Assembly: GCA_964626205.1 (NCBI GenBank) | Contig: CAZVED010000002.1 | Coordinates: 62,001-126,000, forward strand | Direction: 5' to 3' | DNA length: 64,000 nt | From: CAZVED01 sp964626205 | GTDB taxonomy: Bacteria; Patescibacteriota; Patescibacteriia; SG8-24 | Shown: piece by piece, positions 8,576 through 16,090 of the stretch | How the letters are laid out: every line of letters starts with the position of its first letter | Numbering within the stretch: position 1 is the stretch's first letter | Program-made: the position numbers and the translations under genes | The notes under the pieces: model-generated | Told to the model about the DNA's origin: nothing | Database searches by the model: none | Seen by the model: the letters and a program-made list of their open reading frames with translations, nothing else

Positions 8576-8959
8576 ATGGAAAACCCTTGGAAAGACCTCG
8601 GAGGCCCTACCTACCGCATCGAGAACCTCGGTCGTCCGGCCGTGTTCCTGATCCCCTCCGTCAAACTCCGCTCCCCAACGCCCTCCGGGAAGACGATTGA
8701 GGACGACCTCCACGCCTTCCTCTCGGAGACGTTCGGCGCGTTCACCACGACGACCGTGCCGTTCTTCGGTTTCTGGCAGAACGACCACGAACAGCTCGTC
8801 TACGACGAGTGCCGCATGTACGAGGTCTCCTTCGACGGCAAGCACCTCATCCCCCAGCTGCTCACCAAGCTCGCGGAGATTTGCTCCCTTATTGGCGAGG
8901 AATGCCTCTACGTGAAGGCGGGGCAATATTCGGGGCTTTTGTATCCGGAGAAGAAGTGA
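8576..8959 (+). CDS. Orphan protein, 127 residues
   Basis: 127 residues, soluble, alpha/beta by eye: ENPWKDLGGPTYRIENLG, a strand PAVFLIPSVKL, aromatic VPFFGFWQND in the middle, and a C-terminal amphipathic helix (IPQLLTKLAEICSLIGEE) followed by LYVKAGQYSGLLYPEKK. No motif known to me. It stands alone between its own promoter and a bidirectional terminator shared with the ribosomal operon. Confidence 0.8.
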   Translation: MENPWKDLGGPTYRIENLGRPAVFLIPSVKLRSPTPSGKTIEDDLHAFLSETFGAFTTTTVPFFGFWQNDHEQLVYDECRMYEVSFDGKHLIPQLLTKLAEICSLIGEECLYVKAGQYSGLLYPEKK

Positions 8960-8969
8960 GTGTGGGGAA

Positions 8970-9001
8970 ACGAAAAGACGTCCCATAAGGGACGTCGTTT
9001 C
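8970..9001. terminator. Bidirectional terminator
   Basis: Stem GACGTCCC / GGGACGTC (8977-8996, loop ATAA) flanked by A-rich and T-rich sides, so it can end both the 8576 gene and the ribosomal operon (rpsI). Confidence 0.85.
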
Positions 9002-9021
9002 TTGTTTGCAGGGTCGGCGCC

Positions 9022-9507
9022 TTAGCGCTTTGCCCACTGAGATGCCTTACGAGCCTTCTTGAGACCCGGCTTCTTGCGCTCCTTCTTGCGCGCGTCGCGC
9101 GTGAGGAAGCCAAGCGGCTTGAGCGATCCGCGATAGGTCGGATTGTAGACCAAGAGCGCGCGGGAGATGCCGAGGCGGGATGCTTCGGCCTGGCCGCGGA
9201 GACCGCCTCCGGAAACCGTGAGCGCGACGTTTGCCGACTCGTCGAATCCGACGGCGCGGAGCGGTGCGAGCACCTGCTCCTGGTATTCGAACGTCGGGAA
9301 GTATTCCTTCATCGGACGCTCGTTGACCGTGATCTGACCCTTGCCGTCCATCCAAAGGCGCGTCTTCGCGATGGCGTTCTTGCGGCGGCCGACGGCGTAG
9401 ACGTACTCGTCCTTCTTCAGCTTCTTTGCGGCGGACGCGTCGACGACCGGAGCCGTGGCGACGACGACCTCCTCGGTTGTTTCCTGCGTTGTCGTGGTTT
9501 CTTCCAT
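9022..9507 (-). CDS. rpsI: 30S ribosomal protein S9
   Basis: 161 residues. The conserved S9 core starts near residue 31 (YVYAVGRRKNAIAKTRLW) and ends with the basic tail KKARKASQWAKR, whose last residues reach the P-site tRNA in the ribosome. The first 30 residues are a Thr/Val/Ala-rich extension absent from most S9 proteins. Last gene of the ribosomal operon, 1 bp after rplM. Confidence 0.97.
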   Translation of the reverse strand: MEETTTTQETTEEVVVATAPVVDASAAKKLKKDEYVYAVGRRKNAIAKTRLWMDGKGQITVNERPMKEYFPTFEYQEQVLAPLRAVGFDESANVALTVSGGGLRGQAEASRLGISRALLVYNPTYRGSLKPLGFLTRDARKKERKKPGLKKARKASQWAKR

Positions 9508-9508
9508 A

Positions 9509-9880
9509 TCAGTCGTTGTGAACGGTGAGCCGCTTAAGACGAGGTGCCCGGTGGGTGTTCATAGGGATCATGTTCTTGACCGCCATCTTGAGCACCTTGG
9601 ACGGATCCGTGGCCATCATCGTGGTGAGCTTGGTGCTCGTGATGCCGCCCGGGTGGCCGGAGTGCCGGTGGTACACCTTCGTGGCAAGCTTCGTGCCGGT
9701 GACCTTCATCTTGGCGCAGTTACGCACCTCGACGATGTCGCCCATGTCGAGATGGGCCTGATAGGCAGGCTTGTGCTTACCCTGGAGGATAAGCGCGATT
9801 TCGGAGGCGAGACGACCCGAGCTCTTGCCCGTGGCGTCAATCACCTTCTTCTCGCGGGTAATGTTTGGAATGCGTGGCAT
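9509..9880 (-). CDS. rplM: 50S ribosomal protein L13
   Basis: 123 residues from the ATG at 9880, about 20 shorter than the usual 140, with the C-terminal end trimmed. Conserved segments include DATGKSSGRLASEIA near the N-terminus, YHRHSGHPGG and KMAVKNMIP. It sits 10 bp after rplQ and just before rpsI, the normal L13-S9 pair attached here to the alpha operon. Confidence 0.96.
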   Translation of the reverse strand: MPRIPNITREKKVIDATGKSSGRLASEIALILQGKHKPAYQAHLDMGDIVEVRNCAKMKVTGTKLATKVYHRHSGHPGGITSTKLTTMMATDPSKVLKMAVKNMIPMNTHRAPRLKRLTVHND

Positions 9881-9890
9881 AGACGTGCGG

Positions 9891-10244
9891 TTACACCAGT
9901 TCGATCTGCACCATTTCCGCCGCGTCGCCCTTGCGGGTGCCGAGCTTGGTGATGCGAACGTAGCCGCCAGCGCGGGACTTATACCGCGGCGCAAGCTCTT
10001 CGAGAACCTTCTTTCCGACGTTCTCGCTATAGAGACGCTGCACGATAGTACGACGCGCAGTGACGGCATCCTTGGTCTTGCCGGTGGTGATGATGCGCTC
10101 CACGAGCGGGCGGACAGCCTTGGCCTTGGCCTTGGTCGTCTTCACCTTCTCGAAGAGGATGATGCTCGCCGCAAGGTTGCGAAGCAGGGCTTCGCGAGGT
10201 GCCTTCTTACGGTCGAGGATGACTCCTGATTTACGATGACGCAT
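9891..10244 (-). CDS. rplQ: 50S ribosomal protein L17
   Basis: 117 residues, normal length. Starts with a short basic segment, then ALLRNLAASIILFEKVKTT and AKAVRPLVERII, the L17 core. Follows rpoA by 10 bp, as in most bacteria. Confidence 0.97.
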   Translation of the reverse strand: MRHRKSGVILDRKKAPREALLRNLAASIILFEKVKTTKAKAKAVRPLVERIITTGKTKDAVTARRTIVQRLYSENVGKKVLEELAPRYKSRAGGYVRITKLGTRKGDAAEMVQIELV

Positions 10245-10254
10245 AAGTGTACGG

Positions 10255-10980
10255 TTACTCAGCCGATGCAGCCGGCGCTTCCGAAGCGGATGCTCCCCTG
10301 TTCAGGATGAGGTTGAAGTGGTCGAGCAAAATGCGGACCGTCGCGTCGACCGCCTCTTCCGGGGTGATCGTACCGTCCGTCTCAATGTCCATGATGAGCT
10401 TGTCGAAGTTCGTGATATCGCCGACGCGGACGTTCTCCACCTTGAAGCCGACCTCCTTGACCGGCGTGTAGACGGCGTCCATGACAATGACGCCGAGCTC
10501 GGCCTTCTCCTTGGCGCGCTCCTCGACCGTGTCGTACCCACGACCCTTCGCGACGAAGATCTCCATCGAGAGCGTGGACTTGTCGTCCGTGATGGTCGCG
10601 ATCTCGAGGTCCGGGTTCGCAATCTCGACGTCGGAGTTCGCTTCGATGTCCTTCGCCTTCACAGCGCCCTTGCCCTTCTTCTTGAGGATGAGGCGCATCG
10701 GCTCGTCGGTGTGGAGACGAAGACGGAGTGCCTTGAGGTTGAGGACGATCTCGAGCACGTCTTCCTTGACGCCGTCGAGCGCGTCGAATTCATGCGTGAC
10801 GCCGTCAATCTTCACCGCCGTCACCGCCGCACCCGGCAGCGAGGAGAGCAGCACGCGACGAAGCGCGTTGCTGAGCGTGGTGCCGTACCCGTGGAAGCAG
10901 GGGCTGATCGTGAGCGTGGCCCGGTTCGCGGTCTCACCGGGAGTGATCTCGATCTTGGACGGGAGTAAGAGTTCTTGCAT
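10255..10980 (-). CDS. rpoA: RNA polymerase alpha subunit without C-terminal domain
   Basis: 241 residues against about 310-330 in most bacteria. The N-terminal dimerisation domain is complete: FHGYGTTLSNALRRVLL near residue 29 and the closing helix EEAVDATVRILLDHFNLIL near 209-227. After it only a short Ala/Ser/Glu tail follows (GASASEAPAASAE). The helix-hairpin-helix C-terminal domain that binds UP elements and activators is missing. Only 10 bp separate the stop from rplQ, so no frameshifted remnant is hidden. The polymerase should still assemble, but alpha-CTD contacts with DNA or class I activators are not possible. Confidence 0.95.
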   Translation of the reverse strand: MQELLLPSKIEITPGETANRATLTISPCFHGYGTTLSNALRRVLLSSLPGAAVTAVKIDGVTHEFDALDGVKEDVLEIVLNLKALRLRLHTDEPMRLILKKKGKGAVKAKDIEANSDVEIANPDLEIATITDDKSTLSMEIFVAKGRGYDTVEERAKEKAELGVIVMDAVYTPVKEVGFKVENVRVGDITNFDKLIMDIETDGTITPEEAVDATVRILLDHFNLILNRGASASEAPAASAE

Positions 10981-11001
10981 AGTGGTGTCGGCAATGAGCG
11001 A

Positions 11002-11631
11002 TTAGCGAGAGTAGAATTCGACGATCAGGCGCGGGTCGAAGCCCTGCTTGAGGTCCTCACCGGACGGCAGGCTCACGACCTTGCCGGAGTGATCCGCGAG
11101 GTCGACGTGGAGCCAGCCTGGGGCCTGGTGCTTCTCCATGCGCTGCGCATCGTTCGCAAGGAGCTTGCTCTTGAGCGCACCCTTGGAGAGCGAGACGACA
11201 TCGCCAGGCTTCACCTGGTAGGACGCGATCGTCACGCGGGAGCCGTTGACGAGCACGTGGCCGTGGCTGCAGAGCTGGCGAGCGAGGGCGCGGGACTTGC
11301 CGAAGCCAAGGCGGTACACGACGTTGTCGAGACGCGACTCGAGCTTGCGGACGAGGATTTCACCGGTGTTGCCCTTCATGCCGATAGCCTTCTCGAAGTA
11401 GCCGCGGAACTGGCGCTCCATGAGGCCGTAGGTGTTGCGGGCTTTCTGCTTCTCACGAAGCTGAGTGCCGAACGGGGTCGGGCGCGTGCGCGAAGTCGGA
11501 CCGTGGACACCCGGTTTGAAGGGGCGCTTCACCATGCCGCACTTGGTCGTGAAGCAGCGCTCTCCCTTGAGGTAGAGCTTCTCGCCTTCACGGCGGCACT
11601 GCTTGCATTTCGGTTCAAGACGTTTAGCCAT
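11002..11631 (-). CDS. rpsD: 30S ribosomal protein S4
   Basis: 209 residues, normal length. The N-terminus has a cysteine-rich zinc site (CKQC at 9-12, then C26 and C31), followed by KPGVHGPTSRTRPTPFGTQL. The S4 RNA-binding domain is visible as SRLDNVVYRLGFGKSRALA and VNGSRVTIASY. S4 nucleates 30S assembly. Order rpsK-rpsD-rpoA is standard. Confidence 0.97.
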   Translation of the reverse strand: MAKRLEPKCKQCRREGEKLYLKGERCFTTKCGMVKRPFKPGVHGPTSRTRPTPFGTQLREKQKARNTYGLMERQFRGYFEKAIGMKGNTGEILVRKLESRLDNVVYRLGFGKSRALARQLCSHGHVLVNGSRVTIASYQVKPGDVVSLSKGALKSKLLANDAQRMEKHQAPGWLHVDLADHSGKVVSLPSGEDLKQGFDPRLIVEFYSR

Positions 11632-11642
11632 AGTGGTGGTGA

Positions 11643-12113
11643 TCAGACGCGGCGCGGCTTCGGAGCGCGGCAGCCGTTATGCGGGATAGGAGTCATGTCC
11701 TTGATGCCAGTGACGGCGATGCCGTTGGCGTGCAGGGCGCGGACCGCGGCCTCGCGGCCGGAACCGATACCTTTGACGTAGACGGCGACCTCCTTGAGGC
11801 CGGACTCCTTGATCTTGTCGCAGACGTCCTTCACGATCACGCTCGCGGCGTATGGAGTGGCCTTCTTCGGGCCACGGAACCCTACTGCGCCTGCTGAGGA
11901 CCAACCGAGCACGTTGCCGTTGGCGTCAGTCATCGTCACGATGGTGTTGTTGTAGCTGGCGTGCACATAAGCGCGGCCAGACGACACCTTCTTGATGGCC
12001 TTCTTCTTACCACGGCGTGCGGCTGCCTTGGCAGCGCTCACGCCCTTCTCCTCCGCGGAAGCTGCAGCCGGAGCCGCAGTATCCGTCGGGATTGTCATGT
12101 TAAGCTCATCCAT
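11643..12113 (-). CDS. rpsK: 30S ribosomal protein S11
   Basis: 156 residues. The conserved core begins near residue 48 (AYVHASYNNTIVTMTDANGN) and contains KKATPYAASV, AAVRALHANGIAVTGIKD and the C-terminal PIPHNGCRAPKPRRV. About 40 extra residues rich in Ala/Lys precede the core. Begins 3 bp after rpsM. Confidence 0.97.
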   Translation of the reverse strand: MDELNMTIPTDTAAPAAASAEEKGVSAAKAAARRGKKKAIKKVSSGRAYVHASYNNTIVTMTDANGNVLGWSSAGAVGFRGPKKATPYAASVIVKDVCDKIKESGLKEVAVYVKGIGSGREAAVRALHANGIAVTGIKDMTPIPHNGCRAPKPRRV

Positions 12114-12116
12114 AGA

Positions 12117-12503
12117 TTACTTCTTTTCGATCTTGGTCTTACCGGAGCCCATGGTCTTGCGGACGTTGCCGCGGACCGTACGGGAGTTCGTCTTGCTGCG
12201 CTGGCCGCGGGCCGGAAGACCGAGGGCATGGCGCGAGCCGCGATAGCTGCCGATGTCGCGCAGGCGCTTGATGTTGCTTGCGACGAGACGGCGGAGGTCG
12301 CCTTCCACGCGGAAGTGCTTTTCGATCTCGGTGCGGAGGTCGCCGACCTGCTCGACAGTGAGGTCGTTCGCCTTGATGGAACGGTCGATCTTCATCTTGT
12401 CGAGAATCTCGTGCGAACGGCTCAGGCCGATGCCGTAGACGTACGTGAGCGCGATCTCGATGCGTTTGTTGGGGAGCGTGACTCCCGCGATGCGTGCTGC
12501 CAT
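12117..12503 (-). CDS. rpsM: 30S ribosomal protein S13
   Basis: 128 residues. ARIAGVTLPNKRIEIALTYV at the N-terminus, the helix-two-turn-helix LRTEIEKHFRVEGDLRR, and the C-terminal SYRGSRHALGLPARGQRSKTN basic part that touches tRNA. Five bp after rpmJ. Confidence 0.97.
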   Translation of the reverse strand: MAARIAGVTLPNKRIEIALTYVYGIGLSRSHEILDKMKIDRSIKANDLTVEQVGDLRTEIEKHFRVEGDLRRLVASNIKRLRDIGSYRGSRHALGLPARGQRSKTNSRTVRGNVRKTMGSGKTKIEKK

Positions 12504-12508
12504 AGGGC

Positions 12509-12622
12509 TTATCCCTGACGTTGCTTATGCTTCTTGATCTTGCAGTTCACGACGACGCGGTTGAACCGGCGCGTGACGATGCAGTTGCGGCAAATCTTCT
12601 TGACGGATGCTCGGACTTTCAT
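12509..12622 (-). CDS. rpmJ: 50S ribosomal protein L36
   Basis: 37 residues. Begins MKVRASVKKICRNC and ends KIKKHKQRQG. C11, C14, C27 and H32 form the zinc site, so this is the zinc-binding form. Located between infA and rpsM as in typical alpha operons. About 110 bp separate it from infA; that stretch contains two small inverted repeats (CACGC / GCGTG and CCACCT / AGGTGG) but no clear control element. Confidence 0.97.
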   Translation of the reverse strand: MKVRASVKKICRNCIVTRRFNRVVVNCKIKKHKQRQG

Positions 12623-12733
12623 GGTAGTCGGATTACGGACGGTAAATAACAGAGAACCACCTCTTTCGAAGGTGGGAGCAGCTGCCACGCCAAGAAGCGT
12701 GTCGACTGTCCTACTCTGATTCGGTTTCCCAAA

Positions 12734-13033
12734 TCAGTATCGAAAGACAATTCTTCCTTTCGTCAGGTCGTACGGGGTCATCTCCACTTTCACTTCATCG
12801 CCAGGAAGGAGGCGGATGCGGAACATCCGCATCTTTCCTGCCAAGTGACACAGGATGACCTGACCGTTAGTCAGCCGGACCCTGAAGGTCGCAGCTGGCA
12901 ACGATTCCTCGATCGTCCCGTCCATTTCGATGAAGCCTTTGGAGAGCTCTTGGGCTCCGGTTTCGGAGACCTCCGCCTTGTCCTGCTTCTTCTTTCTTTT
13001 TTTACGCGGTGGGCGTTTTCGGTATCCAGCCAT
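12734..13033 (-). CDS. infA: Translation initiation factor IF-1 with basic N-terminal extension
   Basis: 99 residues from the ATG at 13033; IF-1 is usually about 72. The C-terminal S1/OB domain starts with KGFIEMDGTIEESLPAATF and includes ILCHLAGKMRMFRIRLLPGD and the closing TKGRIVFRY. The first 27 residues are strongly basic (YRKRPPRKKRKKKQDK). The start was chosen because a good promoter places transcription initiation about 3 bp upstream. First gene of the ribosomal operon. Confidence 0.93.
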   Translation of the reverse strand: MAGYRKRPPRKKRKKKQDKAEVSETGAQELSKGFIEMDGTIEESLPAATFRVRLTNGQVILCHLAGKMRMFRIRLLPGDEVKVEMTPYDLTKGRIVFRY

Positions 13034-13042
13034 AACGGCGTT

Positions 13043-13071
13043 ACTATACCGAATGGTACGAAAATCATCAA
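13043..13071 (-). promoter_or_regulatory. Promoter of infA and the ribosomal operon
   Basis: Minus strand TTGATG (13066-13071), 17-bp spacer, TATAGT (13043-13048), then 9 bases to the infA ATG. No ribosome-binding site fits between; the message should be nearly leaderless. Confidence 0.85.
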
Positions 13072-13155
13072 GGGCCTGGCCAAGGGTCGACAAGGCTCTT
13101 GAAACGCGGTCACCTTAGCCCTAATCTCGGAGGCCGTCAAGACCCCGAATTAAGC

Positions 13156-15012
13156 TTAATCCGGAACAACGGCCTTGATGCGCCGGATGCCGGAGGAGGA
13201 CGCTTCTTCCTTCTTAATGGAGAATCCCTTCACAATGCCGGTGTGCTCCACGTGCGGACCGCCGCAGATTTCCTTGGAGAAGTACCCCTGTGCATCATCG
13301 CCAACGCGGTAGACCTTCACCTGATTTCCGAGGGCGGCGTACTTGTCATCGAAGAGGCCAATGACGCCTTCGGCCTTGGCCTCGTCCACCGTCATGGTGG
13401 TGAAGGTCATGGGAAGGTCTTTGCGGATTTGCTCGTTGACCATCTCCTCCACAGCCTTCACTTGTTCTGGTGTCATTTTTTCGCCGTGGGCGAAATCGAA
13501 ACGGAGGCGCTCCTGCGTGATGTTGCTCCCCTTCTGCTCAACGTGCGGACCGAGTACGTTGCGAAGCGCCTGGTGCAACAAGTGCGTCGCCGTGTGCATA
13601 CGGACCACTTTCTCTGAGTGGTCGGCGAGACCGCCCGCAAACTTCTGCTCCGCTCCTTTGCGGGACAGGTCCTGATGCGCCTTCATGGCCGCGTCCCATC
13701 CGGCAGAGTCCACCTTCTTGCCGGTCACCTCTTCGGTGAGCTCCTTCGGGAAACCGAACGATTCATATAAATAGAACGCCTTGTCGCCGGGTATGACGTC
13801 TCCCGCGCTCTCGCCGAGCACCTTCTGCGCTTCCTTGAGGCCACGCTCCAGGGTGGCAGAGAACTTCTCTTCTTCCTTGGCGAGCTCGTCCATGATGCGC
13901 GCGCGGTTCGTCGCGAGCTCGGAGTAGTGCGCCTCGTACATGGCAACGACCGCCTCCGCGACCTTCGGCGTGAACACGCCCTCGATACCGATCTGGCGAC
14001 CGAAGCGCACCGCACGACGAATGAGCCGGCGGACGATGTAGCCCTGGTCGGTGTTGGACGGTCCGACACCGCGAGCATCGCCGATGATCATCGTCGCGGT
14101 CTTCACGTGATCCGCGATGATGCGCATGGCGCGGATATCGTCTGGTGCGGCGCCGATGTACGTCTTGCCGGAGAGGCTTTCGATTGTCGCGAGAATACTC
14201 GTGAATACATCGGTCTCGAACACCGTCTCCGCCTTCTGCAGCATCATCGCCATGCGCTCCAAGCCCATGCCAGTGTCCACGTTCGGCTTCGCAAGCGGCT
14301 CAAGCGTACCTTCCGCCGTCTTGTTGAATTGCATGAACACGTCGTTCCAGATCTCGACGTACCGGCCGCAGTCGCAGTTCGGGTGGCAGGCTTCCTCGCC
14401 GTTCCATCCCTGTGCGTGCGTCTTGGAATCCGCGAGATCCAACGTGTCATAGAACATCTCCGTATCTGGACCACATGGACCCGTGAGCCCGGCCGGACCC
14501 CACCAATTCTTTCCCTTCGGATAGGCAAAGATGCGCTCCCCGACCTTGGCCTCGATGCCGGCCTTGGCGAACTGCGCCTGCCAGATGCGGATGGAGTCTT
14601 CGTCGAGCGGAGCAATCTCGTCACCCTCGAAGACAGAGACGTACAAGCGCTTCGGGTCGAGACCGAACCCGTCCGGCTGCGCGCCAGTCAGCAACTCAAA
14701 GCTCCAAGCGATGGTGTCGTCCTTGAAGTAGTCGCCGAGTGACCAGTTACCGAGCATCTCGAAGAACGTGAGGTGACGATTGTCGCCCACCTCGTCGATA
14801 TCGCCGGTACGCACGCACTTCTGCGCGTCTGCCAAGCGTTTGCCCTGCGGATGCGGCTCACCGAGCAGATACGGGACGAGCGGATGCATGCCCGCCGTCG
14901 TAAACAGCACGGTCGGATCATTCTCCGGAATGAGTGAAGCCGACGGGATCACCGAATGACCACGCTGCTCGAAAAAGCGCAAAAAGGTTGAGCGGATCTG
15001 GTCACCCGTCAT
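13156..15012 (-). CDS. alaS: Alanyl-tRNA synthetase without C-Ala domain
   Basis: 618 residues against about 875 in E. coli. The class II catalytic core is present (FTTAGMHPLVPYLLGE, the motif 2 region NRHLTFFEMLGNWS, GMGLERMAM as motif 3), followed by the tRNA-recognition helices. The editing domain is also present, with HTATHLLH and CGGPHVEHTG supplying zinc ligands. The frame ends right after it (IRRIKAVVPD), so the C-terminal oligomerisation and tRNA-elbow-binding domain is missing. It lies 15 bp after the lipoprotein gene and shares its promoter. Confidence 0.96.
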   Translation of the reverse strand: MTGDQIRSTFLRFFEQRGHSVIPSASLIPENDPTVLFTTAGMHPLVPYLLGEPHPQGKRLADAQKCVRTGDIDEVGDNRHLTFFEMLGNWSLGDYFKDDTIAWSFELLTGAQPDGFGLDPKRLYVSVFEGDEIAPLDEDSIRIWQAQFAKAGIEAKVGERIFAYPKGKNWWGPAGLTGPCGPDTEMFYDTLDLADSKTHAQGWNGEEACHPNCDCGRYVEIWNDVFMQFNKTAEGTLEPLAKPNVDTGMGLERMAMMLQKAETVFETDVFTSILATIESLSGKTYIGAAPDDIRAMRIIADHVKTATMIIGDARGVGPSNTDQGYIVRRLIRRAVRFGRQIGIEGVFTPKVAEAVVAMYEAHYSELATNRARIMDELAKEEEKFSATLERGLKEAQKVLGESAGDVIPGDKAFYLYESFGFPKELTEEVTGKKVDSAGWDAAMKAHQDLSRKGAEQKFAGGLADHSEKVVRMHTATHLLHQALRNVLGPHVEQKGSNITQERLRFDFAHGEKMTPEQVKAVEEMVNEQIRKDLPMTFTTMTVDEAKAEGVIGLFDDKYAALGNQVKVYRVGDDAQGYFSKEICGGPHVEHTGIVKGFSIKKEEASSSGIRRIKAVVPD

Positions 15013-15027
15013 ACGGCCGCGAGACGG

Positions 15028-15654
15028 TTAGTTGCACTCGCCGGACATGTCGCCGTGGCAGCGCCAGGCGGACTCCGAACCGTTCAGGAGCACGCGGAAC
15101 GTCGGTTTGAAGCGGCGAATCGTCCCCTCGATCTGCTCCTTGATGCGCGGGTCGTCACAAGCCCCACCGGAGACGATGTTGCCTGTGATACGAACTTCGG
15201 TCGTGATGCCGTCCGGACTGCGGATGTCGTCCACCGCGAGCTCGGAATACGCCAGACTGTTATGCAGGCCTCCGACGTTGGAATCGCGTACGGCGAAGAG
15301 CGTCGCAAGCGCGTCGAGCATGGTGTTGCCCGTAGCGGTCTCGCGCGTCATCTGCACGACGACCGGACGGTCGTTGCAGCCGATGACCTCGCCAGGCAGG
15401 ACGCCAGTCGGGGCTTCGGCGCCTTCGGTCAGAATCATGACCACGCCGACCTCGTTCGTCATGCGTTCGTTTTCCTCGTTCGCGCGAGCACGCTGCTCGG
15501 CAGAGAGGTCGCCGGCCTTCTCAAGCGCTTCGAACGGAACCGTAACGGGACGCAAGGCGTCGTCAACAACTTTGTCTGCGGCAGGCACGCAACCGGCACC
15601 GACGAACAAAAGGGTCGTAAGGAGAGCGGAAAGACGCGAAATAGTGATATGCAT
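15028..15654 (-). CDS. Predicted lipoprotein with GerMN-like domain
   Basis: 208 residues. The N-terminus is a lipoprotein signal (hydrophobic LLTTLLFVGAGC, modified cysteine C22). A coil of about 40 residues follows, then a segment from residue 97 to 200 that resembles GerMN domains: TGNTMLDALATLF, LAVDDIRSPDGITTEVRI, IEGTIRRFKPTFRVLLNG. GerMN proteins are periplasmic or surface proteins, first known from spore germination but widespread in non-sporulating bacteria. An AGGAG site lies close before the ATG. Why it is co-transcribed with alaS is not obvious. Confidence 0.75.
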   Translation of the reverse strand: MHITISRLSALLTTLLFVGAGCVPAADKVVDDALRPVTVPFEALEKAGDLSAEQRARANEENERMTNEVGVVMILTEGAEAPTGVLPGEVIGCNDRPVVVQMTRETATGNTMLDALATLFAVRDSNVGGLHNSLAYSELAVDDIRSPDGITTEVRITGNIVSGGACDDPRIKEQIEGTIRRFKPTFRVLLNGSESAWRCHGDMSGECN

Positions 15655-15662
15655 ATGCTCCT

Positions 15663-15691
15663 AGGGTACCGCAGGTCCCGGGGAATTTCAA
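15663..15691 (-). promoter_or_regulatory. Promoter of lipoprotein-alaS
   Basis: Minus strand TTGAAA (15686-15691), 17-bp spacer, TACCCT (15663-15668). The -35 box directly follows the T-run of the preceding terminator. Confidence 0.7.
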
Positions 15692-15692
15692 C

Positions 15693-15720
15693 AAAAAAAC
15701 CGCCCGTGGAAAACGGGCGG
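15693..15720 (-). terminator. Terminator of the 92-residue membrane protein gene
   Basis: Stem CCGCCCGT / ACGGGCGG followed on the minus strand by seven T. Confidence 0.85.
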
Positions 15721-15728
15721 AAATAAGG

Positions 15729-16007
15729 TCAGGAAATGTCGGCGAGTACGGAAATGTCACGAAAGGCATAGTACCCGAACAGCGCAAGCATGACGATGGC
15801 GATGAGACTCACACCGCCCAAGACGATACTTGCGCCGGAGATGACGCAGAGCATCAACTCGCCGATGATGGCGAACCGCAGGGCGAGCTTCGCTTTGCGG
15901 ACATCGCCTGCAGGAAGGAACTTCTTGTACGCCAGAACATGCCCGCCGAGTGCGAGTAAGAACCACAACGTCTGCATGCCAAGTATGAGCTGAATGAGTG
16001 ATCCCAT
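15729..16007 (-). CDS. Small membrane protein, 92 residues
   Basis: 92 residues with three hydrophobic segments (about 3-25, 42-62 and 62-82; LIQLILGMQTLWFLLALGG, FAIIGELMLCVISGASIVL, GVSLIAIVMLALFGYYAF) and a basic cytoplasmic stretch around residue 38. No family recognised. A GAGAGAGG site precedes the ATG. Monocistronic, ending at its own terminator. Confidence 0.75.
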   Translation of the reverse strand: MGSLIQLILGMQTLWFLLALGGHVLAYKKFLPAGDVRKAKLALRFAIIGELMLCVISGASIVLGGVSLIAIVMLALFGYYAFRDISVLADIS

Positions 16008-16090
16008 ACCATACCTCTCTCGAAAGAACGGAGTTCCGTAACCCTAGCGCACCTCCAAGATAAAGAAAACCGTCCTAGAATAAGGCGGTT

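Noticed and set aside
10255..10980. rpoA shortened by a frameshift
   Set aside because: Only 10 bp separate the stop from rplQ, leaving no room for an out-of-frame C-terminal domain.
15028..15664. Plus-strand frames opposite the lipoprotein gene
   Set aside because: The minus-strand product has a lipobox and domain-like sequence; the plus-strand translations are Ser/Arg-rich and lack a ribosome-binding site.
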